Shown here piece after piece: positions 36,201 to 50,200 of a stretch of 64,000 bases of DNA (within the stretch, counting starts at the first letter, position 1; each line of letters starts with the position of its first letter). The DNA is from Auanema rhodensis (taxonomy: Eukaryota; Nematoda; Chromadorea; Rhabditida; Rhabditidae), in contig OZ059898.1 in assembly GCA_964057225.1 (NCBI GenBank), forward strand, positions 17,647,267-17,711,266, given 5' to 3'. The notes under the pieces are model-generated. The model was not told where the DNA came from, did not search any database, and worked only from the letters and a program-made list of their open reading frames with translations. A program made the position numbers and the translations under genes.

Positions 36201-39200
36201 TGTACATGGAAACTCAACATACACTATTGCATCATTTTTCAAACGATCATAACTAATTTTTGTATTAAGCGTTTCTCAATGTAGTATAGTGCATTCGATG
36301 CGGATTTTTAAGCTGCGTCGATCTGTGTTGTCAGATTTGCGCTAGCTTAAAAATGCACCGAGACATCAACTGATACAAGTTCACACTTATATCCTCGATT
36401 TTCACCCTGAAGAAATAATTTTTTCGTTGAATAACATTGTCCATCGTCTTTGCCTTGAAAGAAGGAATCTAAAAACATCTACTTTTTGCTAAATTATTCT
36501 GAAATTTTTCGAAAAAATTTTTGTCAAAATGTTTTTGGAAGCAATGTTGAGTGTACATGGAAACTCAACATACACTATTGCATCATTTTTCAAACGATCA
36601 TAACTAATTTTTGTATTAAGCGTTTCTCAATGTAGTATAGTGCATTCGATGCAAATTTGTAAGCTGCGTCGATCTGTGTTATCAGATTTGCGCTAGCTTA
36701 AAAATGCACCGAGACATCAACTGATACAAGTTCACACTTATATCCTCGATTTTCACCCTGAAGAATTAATTTTTTCGTTGAATAACATTGTCCATCGTCT
36801 TTGCCTTGAAAAAAGAAATCTAAAAACATTTACTTTTTGCTAAATTATTTTGAAATTTTTCGAAAAAATTTTTGTCAAAATGTTTTTGGAAGCAATGTTG
36901 AGTGTACATGGAAACTCAACATACACTATTGCATCATTTTTCAAACGATCATAACTAATTTTTGTATTAAGCGTTTTTCAATGTAGTATAGTGCATTCGA
37001 TGCGGATTTTTAAGCTGCGTCGATCTGTGTTATCAGATTTGCGCTAGCTTAAAAATGCACCGAGACATCAACTGATATAAGTTCACACTTATATCCTCGA
37101 TTTTCACCCTGAAGAATTTATTTTTTCGTTGAATAACATTGTCCATCGTCTTTGCCTTGAAAAAAGGAATCTAAAAACATCTACTTTTTGCTAAATTATT
37201 TTGAAATTTTTCGAAAAAATTTTTGTCAAAATGTTTTTGGAAGCAATGTTGAGTGTACATGGAAACTCAACATACACTAATGCATCATTTTTCAAACGAT
37301 CATAACTAATTTCTGTATTAAACGTTTCTCAATGTAGTATAGTGCATTCGATGCGGATTTTTAAGCTGCGTCGATCTGTGTTATCAGATTTGCGCTAGCT
37401 TAAAAATGCACCGAGACATCAACTGATATAAGTTCACACTTATATCCTCGATTTTCACCCTGAAGAATTGATTTTTTCGTTGAATAACATTGTCCATCGT
37501 CTTTGCCTTGAAAAACGAAATCTAAAAACATTTACTTTTTGCTAAATTATTTTGAAATTTTTCGAAAAAATTTTTGTCAAAATGTTTTTGGAAGCAATGT
37601 TGAGTGTACATGGAAACTCAACATACACTATTGCATCATTTTTCAAACGATCATAACTAATTTTTGTATTAAGCGTTTCTCAATGTAGTATAGTGCATTC
37701 GATGCGGATTTTTAAGCTGCGTCGATCTGTGTTGTCAGATTTGCGCTAGCTTAAAAATGCACCGAGACATCAACTGATACAAGTTCACACTTATATCCTC
37801 GATTTTCACCCTGAAGAAATAATTTTTTCGTTGAATAACATTGTCCATCGTCTTTGCCTTGAAAGAAGGAATCTAAAAACATCTACTTTTTGCTAAATTA
37901 TTCTGAAATTTTTCGAAAAAATTTTTGTCAAAATGTTTTTGGAAGCAATGTTGAGTGTACATGGAAACTCAACATACACTAATGCATCATTTTTCAAACG
38001 ATCATAACTAATTTTTGTATAAAGCGTTTCTCAACGTAGTATAGTGCATTCGATGCAAATTTGTAAGCTGCGTCGATCTGTGTTATCAGATTTGCGCTAG
38101 CTTAAAAATGCACCGAGACATCAACTGATACAAGTTCACACTTATATCCTCGATTTTCACCCTGAAGAAATAATTTTTTCGTTGAATAACATTGTCCATC
38201 GTCTTTGCCTTAAAAGAAGGAATCTAAAAACATCTACTTTTTGCTAAATTATTCTGAAATTTTTCGAAAAAATTTTTGTCAAAATGTTTTTGGAAGCAAT
38301 GTTGAGTGTACATGGAAACTCAACATACACTAATGCATCATTTTTCAAACGATCATAACTAATTTCTGTATTAAGCGTTTCTCAATGTAGTATAGTGCAT
38401 TCGATGCGGATTTTTAAGCTGCGTCGATCTGTGTTGTCAGATTTGCGCTAGCTTAAAAATGCACCGAGACATCAACTGATACAAGTTCACACTTATATCC
38501 TCGATTTTCACCCTGAAGAATTAATTTTTTCGTTGAATAACATTGTCCATCGTCTTTGCCTTGAAAAAAGAAATCTAAAAACATTTACTTTTTGCTAAAT
38601 TATTTTGAAATTTTTCGAAAAAATTTTTGTCAAAATGTTTTTGGAAGCAATGTTGAGTGTACATGGAAACTCAACATACACTATTGCATCATTTTTCAAA
38701 CGATCATAACAAATTTTTGTATTAAGCGTTTTTCAATGTAGTATAGTGCATTCGATGCGGATTTTTAAGCTGCGTCGATCTGTGTTATCAGATTTGCGCT
38801 AGCTTAAAAATGCACCGAGACATCAACTGATATAAGTTCACACTTATATCCTCGATTTTCACCCTGAAGAATTTATTTTTTCGTTGAATAACATTGTCCA
38901 TCGTCTTTGCTTAAAAAAAAGGAATCTAAAAACATCTACTTTTTGCTAAATTATTCTGAAATTTTTCGAAAAAATTTTTGTCAAAATGTTTTTGGAAGCA
39001 ATGTTGAGTGTACATGGAAACTCAACATACACTAATGCATCATTTTTCAAACGATCATAACTAATTTCTGTATTAAACGTTTCTCAATGTAGTATAGTGC
39101 ATTCGATGCGGATTTTTAAGCTGCGTCGATCTGTGTTATCAGATTTGCGCTAGCTTAAAAATGCACCGAGACATCAACTGATATAAGTTCACACTTATAT

Positions 39201-41274
39201 CCTCGATTTTCACCCTGAAGAATTGATTTTTTCGTTGAATAACATTGTCCATCGTCTTTGCCTTGAAAAACGAAATCTAAAAACATTTACTTTTTGCTAA
39301 ATTATTTTGAAATTTTTCGAAAAAATTTTTGTCAAAATGTTTTTGGAAGCAATGTTGAGTGTACATGGAAACTCAACATACACTATTGCATCATTTTTCA
39401 AACGATCATAACTAATTTTTGTATTAAGCGTTTCTCAATGTAGTATAGTGCATTCGATGCGGATTTTTAAGCTGCGTCGATCTGTGTTATCAGATTTGCG
39501 CTAGCTTAAAAATGCACCGAGACATCAACTGATATAAGTTCACACTTATATCCTCGATTTTCACCCTGAAGAATTTATTTTTTCGTTGAATAACATTGTC
39601 CATCGTCTTTGCCTTGAAAAAAGGAATCTAAAAACATCTACTTTTTGCTAAATTATTCTGAAATTTTTCGAAAAAATTTTTGTCAAAATGTTTTTGGAAG
39701 CAATGTTGAGTGTACATGGAAACTCAACATACACTAATGCATCATTTTTCAAACGATCATAACTAATTTTTGTATAAAGCGTTTCTCAATGTAGTATAGT
39801 GCATTCGATGCAGATTTGTAAGCTGCGTCGATCTGTGTTATCAGATTTGCGCTAGCTTAAAAATGCACCGAGACATCAACTGATATAAGTTCACACTTAT
39901 ATCCTCGATTTTCACCCTGAAGAAATAATTTTTTCGTTGAATAACATTGTCCATCGTCTTTGCCTTGAAAGAAGGAATCTAAAAACATCTACTTTTTGCT
40001 AAATTATTCTGAAATTTTTCGAAAAAATTTTTGTCAAAATGTTTTTGGAAGCAATGTTGAGTGTACATGGAAACTCAACATACACTAATGCATCATTTTT
40101 CAAACGATCATAACTAATTTCTGTATTAAACGTTTCTCAATGTAGTATAGTGCATTCGATGCGGATTTTTAAGCTGCGTCGATCTGTGTTATCAGATTTG
40201 CGCTAGCTTAAAAATGCACCGAGACATCAACTGATATAAGTTCACACTTATATCCTCGATTTTCACCCTGAAGAATTGATTTTTTCGTTGAATAACATTG
40301 TCCATCGTCTTTGCCTTGAAAAACGAAATCTAAAAACATTTACTTTTTGCTAAATTATTTTGAAATTTTTCGAAAAAATTTTTGTCAAAATGTTTTTGGA
40401 AGCAATGTTGAGTGTACATGGAAACTCAACATACACTATTGCATCATTTTTCAAACGATCATAACTAATTTTTGTATTAAGCGTTTCTCAATGTAGTATA
40501 GTGCATTCGATGCGGATTTTTAAGCTGCGTCGATCTGTGTTATCAGATTTGCGCTAGCTTAAAAATGCACCGAGACATCAACTGATATAAGTTCACACTT
40601 ATATCCTCGATTTTCACCCTGAAGAATTTATTTTTTCGTTGAATAACATTGTCCATCGTCTTTGCCTTGAAAAAAGGAATCTAAAAACATCTACTTTTTG
40701 CTAAATTATTCTGAAATTTTTCGAAAAAATTTTTGTCAAAATGTTTTTGGAAGCAATGTTGAGTGTACATGGAAACTCAACATACACTAATGCATCATTT
40801 TTCAAACGATCATAACTAATTTTTGTATAAAGCGTTTCTCAATGTAGTATAGTGCATTCGATGCAGATTTGTAAGCTGCGTCGATCTGTGTTATCAGATT
40901 TGCGCTAGCTTAAAAATGCACCGAGACATCAACTGATATAAGTTCACACTTATATCCTCGATTTTCACCCTGAAGAAATAATTTTTTCGTTGAATAACAT
41001 TGTCCATCGTCTTTGCCTTGAAAGAAGGAATCTAAAAACATCTACTTTTTGCTAAATTATTCTGAAATTTTTCGAAAAAATTTTTGTCAAAATGTTTTTG
41101 GAAGCAATGTTGAGTGTACATGGAAACTCAACATACACTAATGCATCATTTTTCAAACGATCATAACTAATTTCTGTATTAAGCGTTTCTCAATGTAGTA
41201 TAGTGCATTCGATGCGGATTTTTAAGCTGCGTCGATCTGTGTTGTCAGATTTGCGCTAGCTTAAAAATGCACCG
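33202..41274. repeat. Satellite zone with further 3-monomer copies and insertions
   Basis: The same a-b-c monomers recur at 33904-36009 as two copies. Monomers of a fourth type (aattgatt linker, gaaaaacgaaatcta) are interposed at 33202, 36010, 37414, 39169 and 40222. The rare variant gcaaatttgtaag occurs at 36651 and 38055, four monomers apart. Confidence 0.75.
33904..36009. repeat. Six-monomer block duplicated from 28990-31095
   Basis: Six monomers match 28990-31095 type for type at an offset of 4914 bp, exactly 14 monomers. The variant ctagctaaaaaatg lies just before both blocks (28971 and 33885) and was not seen elsewhere. Confidence 0.8.
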
Positions 41275-44200
41275 AGACATCAACTGATACAAGTTCACAC
41301 TTATATCCTCGATTTTCACCCTGAAGAATTAATTTTTTCGTTGAATAACATTGTCCATCGTCTTTGCCTTGAAAAAAGAAATCTAAAAACATTTACTTTT
41401 TGCTAAATTATTTTGAAATTTTTCGAAAAAATTTTTGTCAAAATGTTTTTGGAAGCAATGTTGAGTGTACATGGAAACTCAACATACACTAATGCATCAT
41501 TTTTCAAACGATCATAACTAATTTCTGTATTAAGCGTTTCTCAATGTAGTATAGTGCATTCGATGCGGATTTTTAAGCTGCGTCGATCTGTGTTGTCAGA
41601 TTTGCGCTAGCTTAAAAATGCACCGAGACATCAACTGATATAAGTTCACACTTATATCCTCGATTTTCACCCTGAAGAATTAATTTTTTCGTTGAATAAC
41701 GTTGTCCATCGTCTTTGCCTTGAAAAAAGGAATCTAAAAACATCTACTTTTTGCTAAATTATTTCGAAATTTTTCGAAAAAATTTTTGTCAAAATGTTTT
41801 TGGAAGCAATGTTGAGTGTACATGGAAACTCAACATACACTAATGCATCATTTTTCAAACGATCATAACTAATTTTTGTATTAAGCGTTTTTCAATGTAG
41901 TATAGTGCATTCGATGCGGATTTTTAAGCTGCGTCGATCTGTGTTATCAGATTTGCGCTAGCTTAAAAATGCACCGAGACATCAACTGATATAAGTTCAC
42001 ACTTATATCCTCGATTTTCACCCTGAAGAATTAATTTTTTCGTTGAATAACATTGTCCATCGTCTTTGCCTTGAAAAAAGGAATCTAAAAACATCTACTT
42101 TTTGCTAAATTATTCTGAAATTTTTCGAAAAAATTTTTGTCAAAATGTTTTTGGAAGCAATGTTGAGTGTACATGGAAACTCAACATACACTAATGCATC
42201 ATTTTTCAAACGATCATAACTAATTTCTGTATTAAACGTTTCTCAATGTAGTATAGTGCATTCGATGCGGATTTTTAAGCTGCGTCGATCTGTGTTGTCA
42301 GATTTGCGCTAGCTTAAAAATGCACCGAGACATCAACTGATACAAGTTCACACTTATATCCTCGATTTTCACCCTGAAGAATTAATTTTTTCGTTGAATA
42401 ACATTGTCCATCGTCTTTGCCTTGAAAAAAGAAATCTAAAAACATTTACTTTTTGCTAAATTATTTTGAAATTTTTCGAAAAAATTTTTGTCAAAATGTT
42501 TTTGGAAGCAATGTTGAGTGTACATGGAAACTCAACATACACTAATGCATCATTTTTCAAACGATCATAACTAATTTTTGTATTAAGCGTTTCTCAATGT
42601 AGTATAGTGCATTCGATGCGGATTTTTAAGCTGCGTCGATCTGTGTTGTCAGATTTGCGCTAGCTTAAAAATGCACCGAGACATCAACTGATATAAGTTC
42701 ACACTTATATCCTCGATTTTCACCCTGAAGAATTAATTTTTTCGTTGAATAACGTTGTCCATCGTCTTTGCCTTGAAAAAAGGAATCTAAAAACATCTAC
42801 TTTTTGCTAAATTATTTCGAAATTTTTCGAAAAAATTTTTGTCAAAATGTTTTTGGAAGCAATGTTGAGTGTACATGGAAACTCAACATACACTAATGCA
42901 TCATTTTTCAAACGATCATAACTAATTTTTGTATTAAGCGTTTTTCAATGTAGTATAGTGCATTCGATGCGGATTTTTAAGCTGCGTCGATCTGTGTTAT
43001 CAGATTTGCGCTAGCTTAAAAATGCACCGAGACATCAACTGATATAAGTTCACACTTATATCCTCGATTTTCACCCTGAAGAATTAATTTTTTCGTTGAA
43101 TAACATTGTCCATCGTCTTTGCCTTGAAAAAAGGAATCTAAAAACATCTACTTTTTGCTAAATTATTTTGAAATTTTTCGAAAAAATTTTTGTCAAAATG
43201 TTTTTGGAAGCAATGTTGAGTGTACATGGAAACTCAACATACACTAATGCATCATTTTTCAAACGATCATAACTAATTTCTGTATTAAGCGTTTCTCAAT
43301 GTAGTATAGTGCATTCGATGCGGATTTTTAAGCTGCGTCGATCTGTGTTGTCAGATTTGCGCTAGCTTAAAAATGCACCGAGACATCAACTGATATAAGT
43401 TCACACTTATATCCTCGATTTTCACCCTGAAGAATTAATTTTTTCGTTGAATAACGTTGTCCATCGTCTTTGCCTTGAAAAAAGGAATCTAAAAACATCT
43501 ACTTTTTGCTAAATTATTTCGAAATTTTTCGAAAAAATTTTTGTCAAAATGTTTTTGGAAGCAATGTTGAGTGTACATGGAAACTCAACATACACTAATG
43601 CATCATTTTTCAAACGATCATAACTAATTTTTGTATTAAGCGTTTTTCAATGTAGTATAGTGCATTCGATGCGGATTTTTAAGCTGCGTCGATCTGTGTT
43701 GTCAGATTTGCGCTAGCTTAAAAATGCACCGAGACATCAACTGATATAAGTTCACACTTATATCCTCGATTTTCACCCTGAAGAATTGATTTTTTCGTTG
43801 AATAACGTTGTCCATCGTCTTTGCCTTGAAAAAAGGAATCTAAAAACTTCTACTTTTTGCTAAATTATTCTGAAATTTTTCGAAAAAATTTTTGTCAAAA
43901 TGTTTTTGGAAGCAATGTTGAGTGTACATGGAAACTCAACATACACTAATGCATCATTTTTCAAACGATCATAACTAATTTCTGTATTAAACGTTTCTCA
44001 ATGTAGTATAGTGCATTCGATGCGGATTTTTAAGCTGCGTCGATCTGTGTTATCAGATTTGCGCTAGCTTAAAAATGCACCGAGACATCAACTGATATAA
44101 GTTCACACTTATATCCTCGATTTTCACCCTGAAGAATTGATTTTTTCGTTGAATAACATTGTCCATCGTCTTTGCCTTGAAAAACGAAATCTAAAAACAT

Positions 44201-47200
44201 TTACTTTTTGCTAAATTATTTTGAAATTTTTCGAAAAAATTTTTGTCAAAATGTTTTTGGAAGCAATGTTGAGTGTACATGGAAACTCAACATACACTAT
44301 TGCATCATTTTTCAAACGATCATAACTAATTTCTGTATTAAACGTTTCTCAATGTAGTATAGTGCATTCGATGCGGATTTTTAAGCTGCGTCGATCTGTG
44401 TTATCAGATTTGCGCTAGCTTAAAAATGCACCGAGACATCAACTGATATAAGTTCACACTTATATCCTCGATTTTCACCCTGAAGAATTAATTTTTTCGT
44501 TGAATAACATTGTCCATCGTCTTTGCCTTGAAAAAAGGAATCTAAAAACATCTACTTTTTGCTAAATTATTCTGAAATTTTTCGAAAAAATTTTTGTCAA
44601 AATGTTTTTGGAAGCAATGTTGAGTGTACATGGAAACTCAACATACACTAATGCATCATTTTTCAAACGATCATAACTAATTTTTGTATTAAGCGTTTCT
44701 CAATGTAGTATAGTGCATTCGATGCGGATTTTTAAGCTGCGTCGATCTGTGTTATCAGATTTGCGCTAGCTTAAAAATGCACCGAGACATCAACTGATAT
44801 AAGTTCACACTTATATCCTCGATTTTCACCCTGAAGAATTTATTTTTTCGTTGAATAACATTGTCCATCGTCTTTGCCTTGAAAAAAGAAATCTAAAAAC
44901 ATTTACTTTTTGCTAAATTATTCTGAAATTTTTCGAAAAAATTTTTGTCAAAATGTTTTTGGAAGCAATGTTGAGTGTACATGGAAACTCAACATACACT
45001 AATGCATCATTTTTCAAACGATCATAACTAATTTCTGTATTAAGCGTTTCTCAATGTAGTATAGTGCATTCGATGCGGATTTTTAAGCTGCGTCGATCTG
45101 TGTTGTCAGATTTGCGCTAGCTTAAAAATGCACCGAGACATCAACTGATACAAGTTCACACTTATATCCTCGATTTTCACCCTGAAGAATTAATTTTTTC
45201 GTTGAATAACATTGTCCATCGTCTTTGCCTTGAAAAAAGAAATCTAAAAACATTTACTTTTTGCTAAATTATTTTGAAATTTTTCGAAAAAATTTTTGTC
45301 AAAATGTTTTTGGAAGCAATGTTGAGTGTACATGGAAACTCAACATACACTAATGCATCATTTTTCAAACGATCATAACTAATTTCTGTATTAAACGTTT
45401 CTCAATGTAGTATAGTGCATTCGATGCGGATTTTTAAGCTGCGTCGATCTGTGTTATCAGATTTGCGCTAGCTTAAAAATGCACCGAGACATCAACTGAT
45501 ATAAGTTCACACTTATATCCTCGATTTTCACCCTGAAGAATTGATTTTTTCGTTGAATAACATTGTCCATCGTCTTTGCCTTGAAAAACGAAATCTAAAA
45601 ACATTTACTTTTTGCTAAATTATTTTGAAATTTTTCGAAAAAATTTTTGTCAAAATGTTTTTGGAAGCAATGTTGAGTGTACATGGAAACTCAACATACA
45701 CTATTGCATCATTTTTCAAACGATCATAACTAATTTCTGTATTAAACGTTTCTCAATGTAGTATAGTGCATTCGATGCGGATTTTTAAGCTGCGTCGATC
45801 TGTGTTATCAGATTTGCGCTAGCTTAAAAATGCACCGAGACATCAACTGATATAAGTTCACACTTATATCCTCGATTTTCACCCTGAAGAATTGATTTTT
45901 TCGTTGAATAACATTGTCCATCGTCTTTGCCTTGAAAAACGAAATCTAAAAACATTTACTTTTTGCTAAATTATTTTGAAATTTTTCGAAAAAATTTTTG
46001 TCAAAATGTTTTTGGAAGCAATGTTGAGTGTACATGGAAACTCAACATACACTATTGCATCATTTTTCAAACGATCATAACTAATTTCTGTATTAAACGT
46101 TTCTCAATGTAGTATAGTGCATTCGATGCGGATTTTTAAGCTGCGTCGATCTGTGTTATCAGATTTGCGCTAGCTTAAAAATGCACCGAGACATCAACTG
46201 ATATAAGTTCACACTTATATCCTCGATTTTCACCCTGAAGAATTGATTTTTTCGTTGAATAACATTGTCCATCGTCTTTGCCTTGAAAAACTAAATCTAA
46301 AAACATTTACTTTTTGCTAAATTATTTTGAAATTTTTCGAAAAAATTTTTGTCAAAATGTTTTTGGAAGCAATGTTGAGTGTACATGGAAACTCAACATA
46401 CACTAATGCATCATTTTTCAAACGATCATAACTAATTTTTGTATTAAGCGTTTCTCAATGTAGTATAGTGCATTCGATGCGGATTTTTAAGCTGCGTCGA
46501 TCTGTGTTATCAGATTTGCGCTAGCTTAAAAATGCACCGAGACATCAACTGATATAAGTTCACACTTATATCCTCGATTTTCACCCTGAAGAATTTATTT
46601 TTTCGTTGAATAACATTGTCCATCGTCTTTGCCTTGAAAAAAGAAATCTAAAAACATTTACTTTTTGCTAAATTATTCTGAAATTTTTCGAAAAAATTTT
46701 TGTCAAAATGTTTTTGGAAGCAATGTTGAGTGTACATGGAAACTCAACATACACTAATGCATCATTTTTCAAACGATCATAACTAATTTCTGTATTAAGC
46801 GTTTCTCAATGTAGTATAGTGCATTCGATGCGGATTTTTAAGCTGCGTCGATCTGTGTTGTCAGATTTGCGCTAGCTTAAAAATGCACCGAGACATCAAC
46901 TGATACAAGTTCACACTTATATCCTCGATTTTCACCCTGAAGAATTAATTTTTTCGTTGAATAACATTGTCCATCGTCTTTGCCTTAAAAAAAGAAATCT
47001 AAAAACATTTACTTTTTGCTAAATTATTTTGAAATTTTTCGAAAAAATTTTTGTCAAAATGTTTTTGGAAGCAATGTTGAGTGTACATGGAAACTCAACA
47101 TACACTATTGCATCATTTTTCAAACGATCATAACTAATTTTTGTATTAAGCGTTTCTCAATGTAGTATAGTGCATTCGATGCGGATTTTTAAGCTGCGTC

Positions 47201-50200
47201 GATCTGTGTTATCAGATTTGCGCTAGCTTAAAAATGCACCGAGACATCAACTGATATAAGTTCACACTTATATCCTCGATTTTCACCCTGAAGAATTAAT
47301 TTTTTCGTTGAATAACGTTGTCCATCGTCTTTGCCTTGAAAAAAGGAATCTAAAAACATCTACTTTTTGCTAAATTATTTCGAAATTTTTCGAAAAAATT
47401 TTTGTCAAAATGTTTTTGGAAGCAATGTTGAGTGTACATGGAAACTCAACATACACTAATGCATCATTTTTCAAACGATCATAACTAATTTTTGTATTAA
47501 GCGTTTTTCAATGTAGTATAGTGCATTCGATGCGGATTTTTAAGCTGCGTCGATCTGTGTTATCAGATTTGCGCTAGCTTAAAAATGCACCGAGACATCA
47601 ACTGATATAAGTTCACACTTATATCCTCGATTTTCACCCTGAAGAATTTATTTTTTCGTTGAATAACATTCTCCATCGTCTTTGCCTTGAAAAAAGGAAT
47701 CTAAAAACATCTACTTTTTGCTAAATTATTCTGAAATTTTTCGAAAAAATTTTTGTCAAAATGTTTTTGGAAGCAATGTTGAGTGTACATGGAAACTCAA
47801 CATACACTAATGCATCATTTTTCAAACGATCATAACTAATTTCTGTATTAAGCGTTTCTCAATGTAGTATAGTGCATTCGATGCGGATTTTTAAGCTGCG
47901 TCGATCTGTGTTGTCAGATTTGCGCTAGCTTAAAAATGCACCGAGACATCAACTGATACAAGTTCACACTTATATCCTCGATTTTCACCCTGAAGAATTA
48001 ATTTTTTCGTTGAATAACATTGTCCATCGTCTTTGCCTTGAAAAAAGAAATCTAAAAACATTTACTTTTTGCTAAATTATTTTGAAATTTTTCGAAAAAA
48101 TTTTTGTCAAAATGTTTTTGGAAGCAATGTTGAGTGTACATGGAAACTCAACATACACTATTGCATCATTTTTCAAACGATCATAACTAATTTTTGTGTT
48201 AAGCGTTTCTCAATGTAGTATAGTGCATTCGATGCGGATTTTTAAGCTGCGTCGATCTGTGTTATCAGATTTGCGCTAGCTTAAAAATGCACCGAGACAT
48301 CAACTGATATAAGTTCACACTTATATCCTCGATTTTCACCCTGAAGAATTAATTTTTTCGTTGAATAACGTTGTCCATCGTCTTTGCCTTGAAAAAAGGA
48401 ATCTAAAAACATCTACTTTTTGCTAAATTATTTCGAAATTTTTCGAAAAAATTTTTGTCAAAATGTTTTTGGAAGCAATGTTGAGTGTACATGGAAACTC
48501 AACATACACTAATGCATCATTTTTCAAACGATCATAACTAATTTTTGTATTAAGCGTTTTTCAATGTAGTATAGTGCATTCGATGCGGATTTTTAAGCTG
48601 CGTCGATCTGTGTTATCAGATTTGCGCTAGCTTAAAAATGCACCGAGACATCAACTGATATAAGTTCACACTTATATCCTCGATTTTCACCCTGAAGAAT
48701 TTATTTTTTCGTTGAATAACATTGTCCATCGTCTTTGCCTTGAAAAAAGGAATCTAAAAACATCTACTTTTTGCTAAATTATTCTGAAATTTTTCGAAAA
48801 AATTTTTGTCAAAATGTTTTTGGAAGCAATGTTGAGTGTACATGGAAACTCAACATACACTAATGCATCATTTTTCAAACGATCACAACTAATTTTTGTA
48901 TAAAGCGTTTCTCAATGTCGTATAGTGCATTCGATGCAGATTTGTAAGCTGCGTCAATTTGTGTTATCAGATTTGCGCTAGCTTAAAAATGCACCGAGAC
49001 ATCAACTGATATAAGTTCACACTTATATCCTCGATTTTCACCCTGAAGAATTGATTTTTTCGTTGAATAACATTGTCCATCGTCTTTGCCTTGAAAAACG
49101 AAATCTGAAAACTTCTACTTTTTGCTAAATTATTTTGAAATTTTTCGAAAAAATTTTTGTCAAAATGTTTTTGGAAGCAATGTTGAGTGTACATGGAAAC
49201 TCAACATACACTAATGCATCATTTTTCAAACGATCACAACTAATTTTTGTATAAAGCGTTTCTCAATGTCGTATAGTGCATTCGATGCAGATTTGTAAGC
49301 TGCGTCGATCTGTGTTATCAGATTTGCGCTAGCTTAAAAATGCACCGAGATATCAACTGATATAAGTTCACACTTATATCCTCGATTTTCACCCTGAAGA
49401 ATTGATTTTTTCGTTGAATAACGTTGTCCATCGTCTTTGCCTTGAAAAAAGGAATCTAAAAACTTCTACTTTTTGCTAAATTATTCTGAAATTTTTCGAA
49501 AAAATTTTTGTCAAAATGTTTTTGGAAGCAATGTTGAGTGTACATGGAAACTCAACATACACTAATGCATCATTTTTCAAACGATCATAACTAATTTCTG
49601 TATTAAACGTTTCTCAATGTAGTATAGTGCATTCGATGCGGATTTTTAAGCTGCGTCGATCTGTGTTATCAGATTTGCGCTAGCTTAAAAATGCACCGAG
49701 ACATCAACTGATATAAGTTCACACTTATATCCTCGATTTTCACCCTGAAGAATTGATTTTTTCGTTGAATAACATTGTCCATCGTCTTTGCCTTGAAAAA
49801 CGAAATCTAAAAACATTTACTTTTTGCTAAATTATTTTGAAATTTTTCGAAAAAATTTTTGTCAAAATGTTTTTGGAAGCAATGTTGAGTGTACATGGAA
49901 ACTCAACATACACTATTGCATCATTTTTCAAACGATCATAACTAATTTTTGTATTAAGCGTTTCTCAATGTAGTATAGTGCATTCGATGCGGATTTTTAA
50001 GCTGCGTCGATCTGCGTTATCAGATTTGCGCTAGCTTAAAAATGCACCGAGACATCAACTGATATAAGTTCACACTTATATCCTCGATTTTCACCCTGAA
50101 GAATTTATTTTTTCGTTGAATAACATTGTCCATCGTCTTTGCCTTGAAAAAAGGAATCTAAAAACATCTACTTTTTGCTAAATTATTCTGAAATTTTTCG

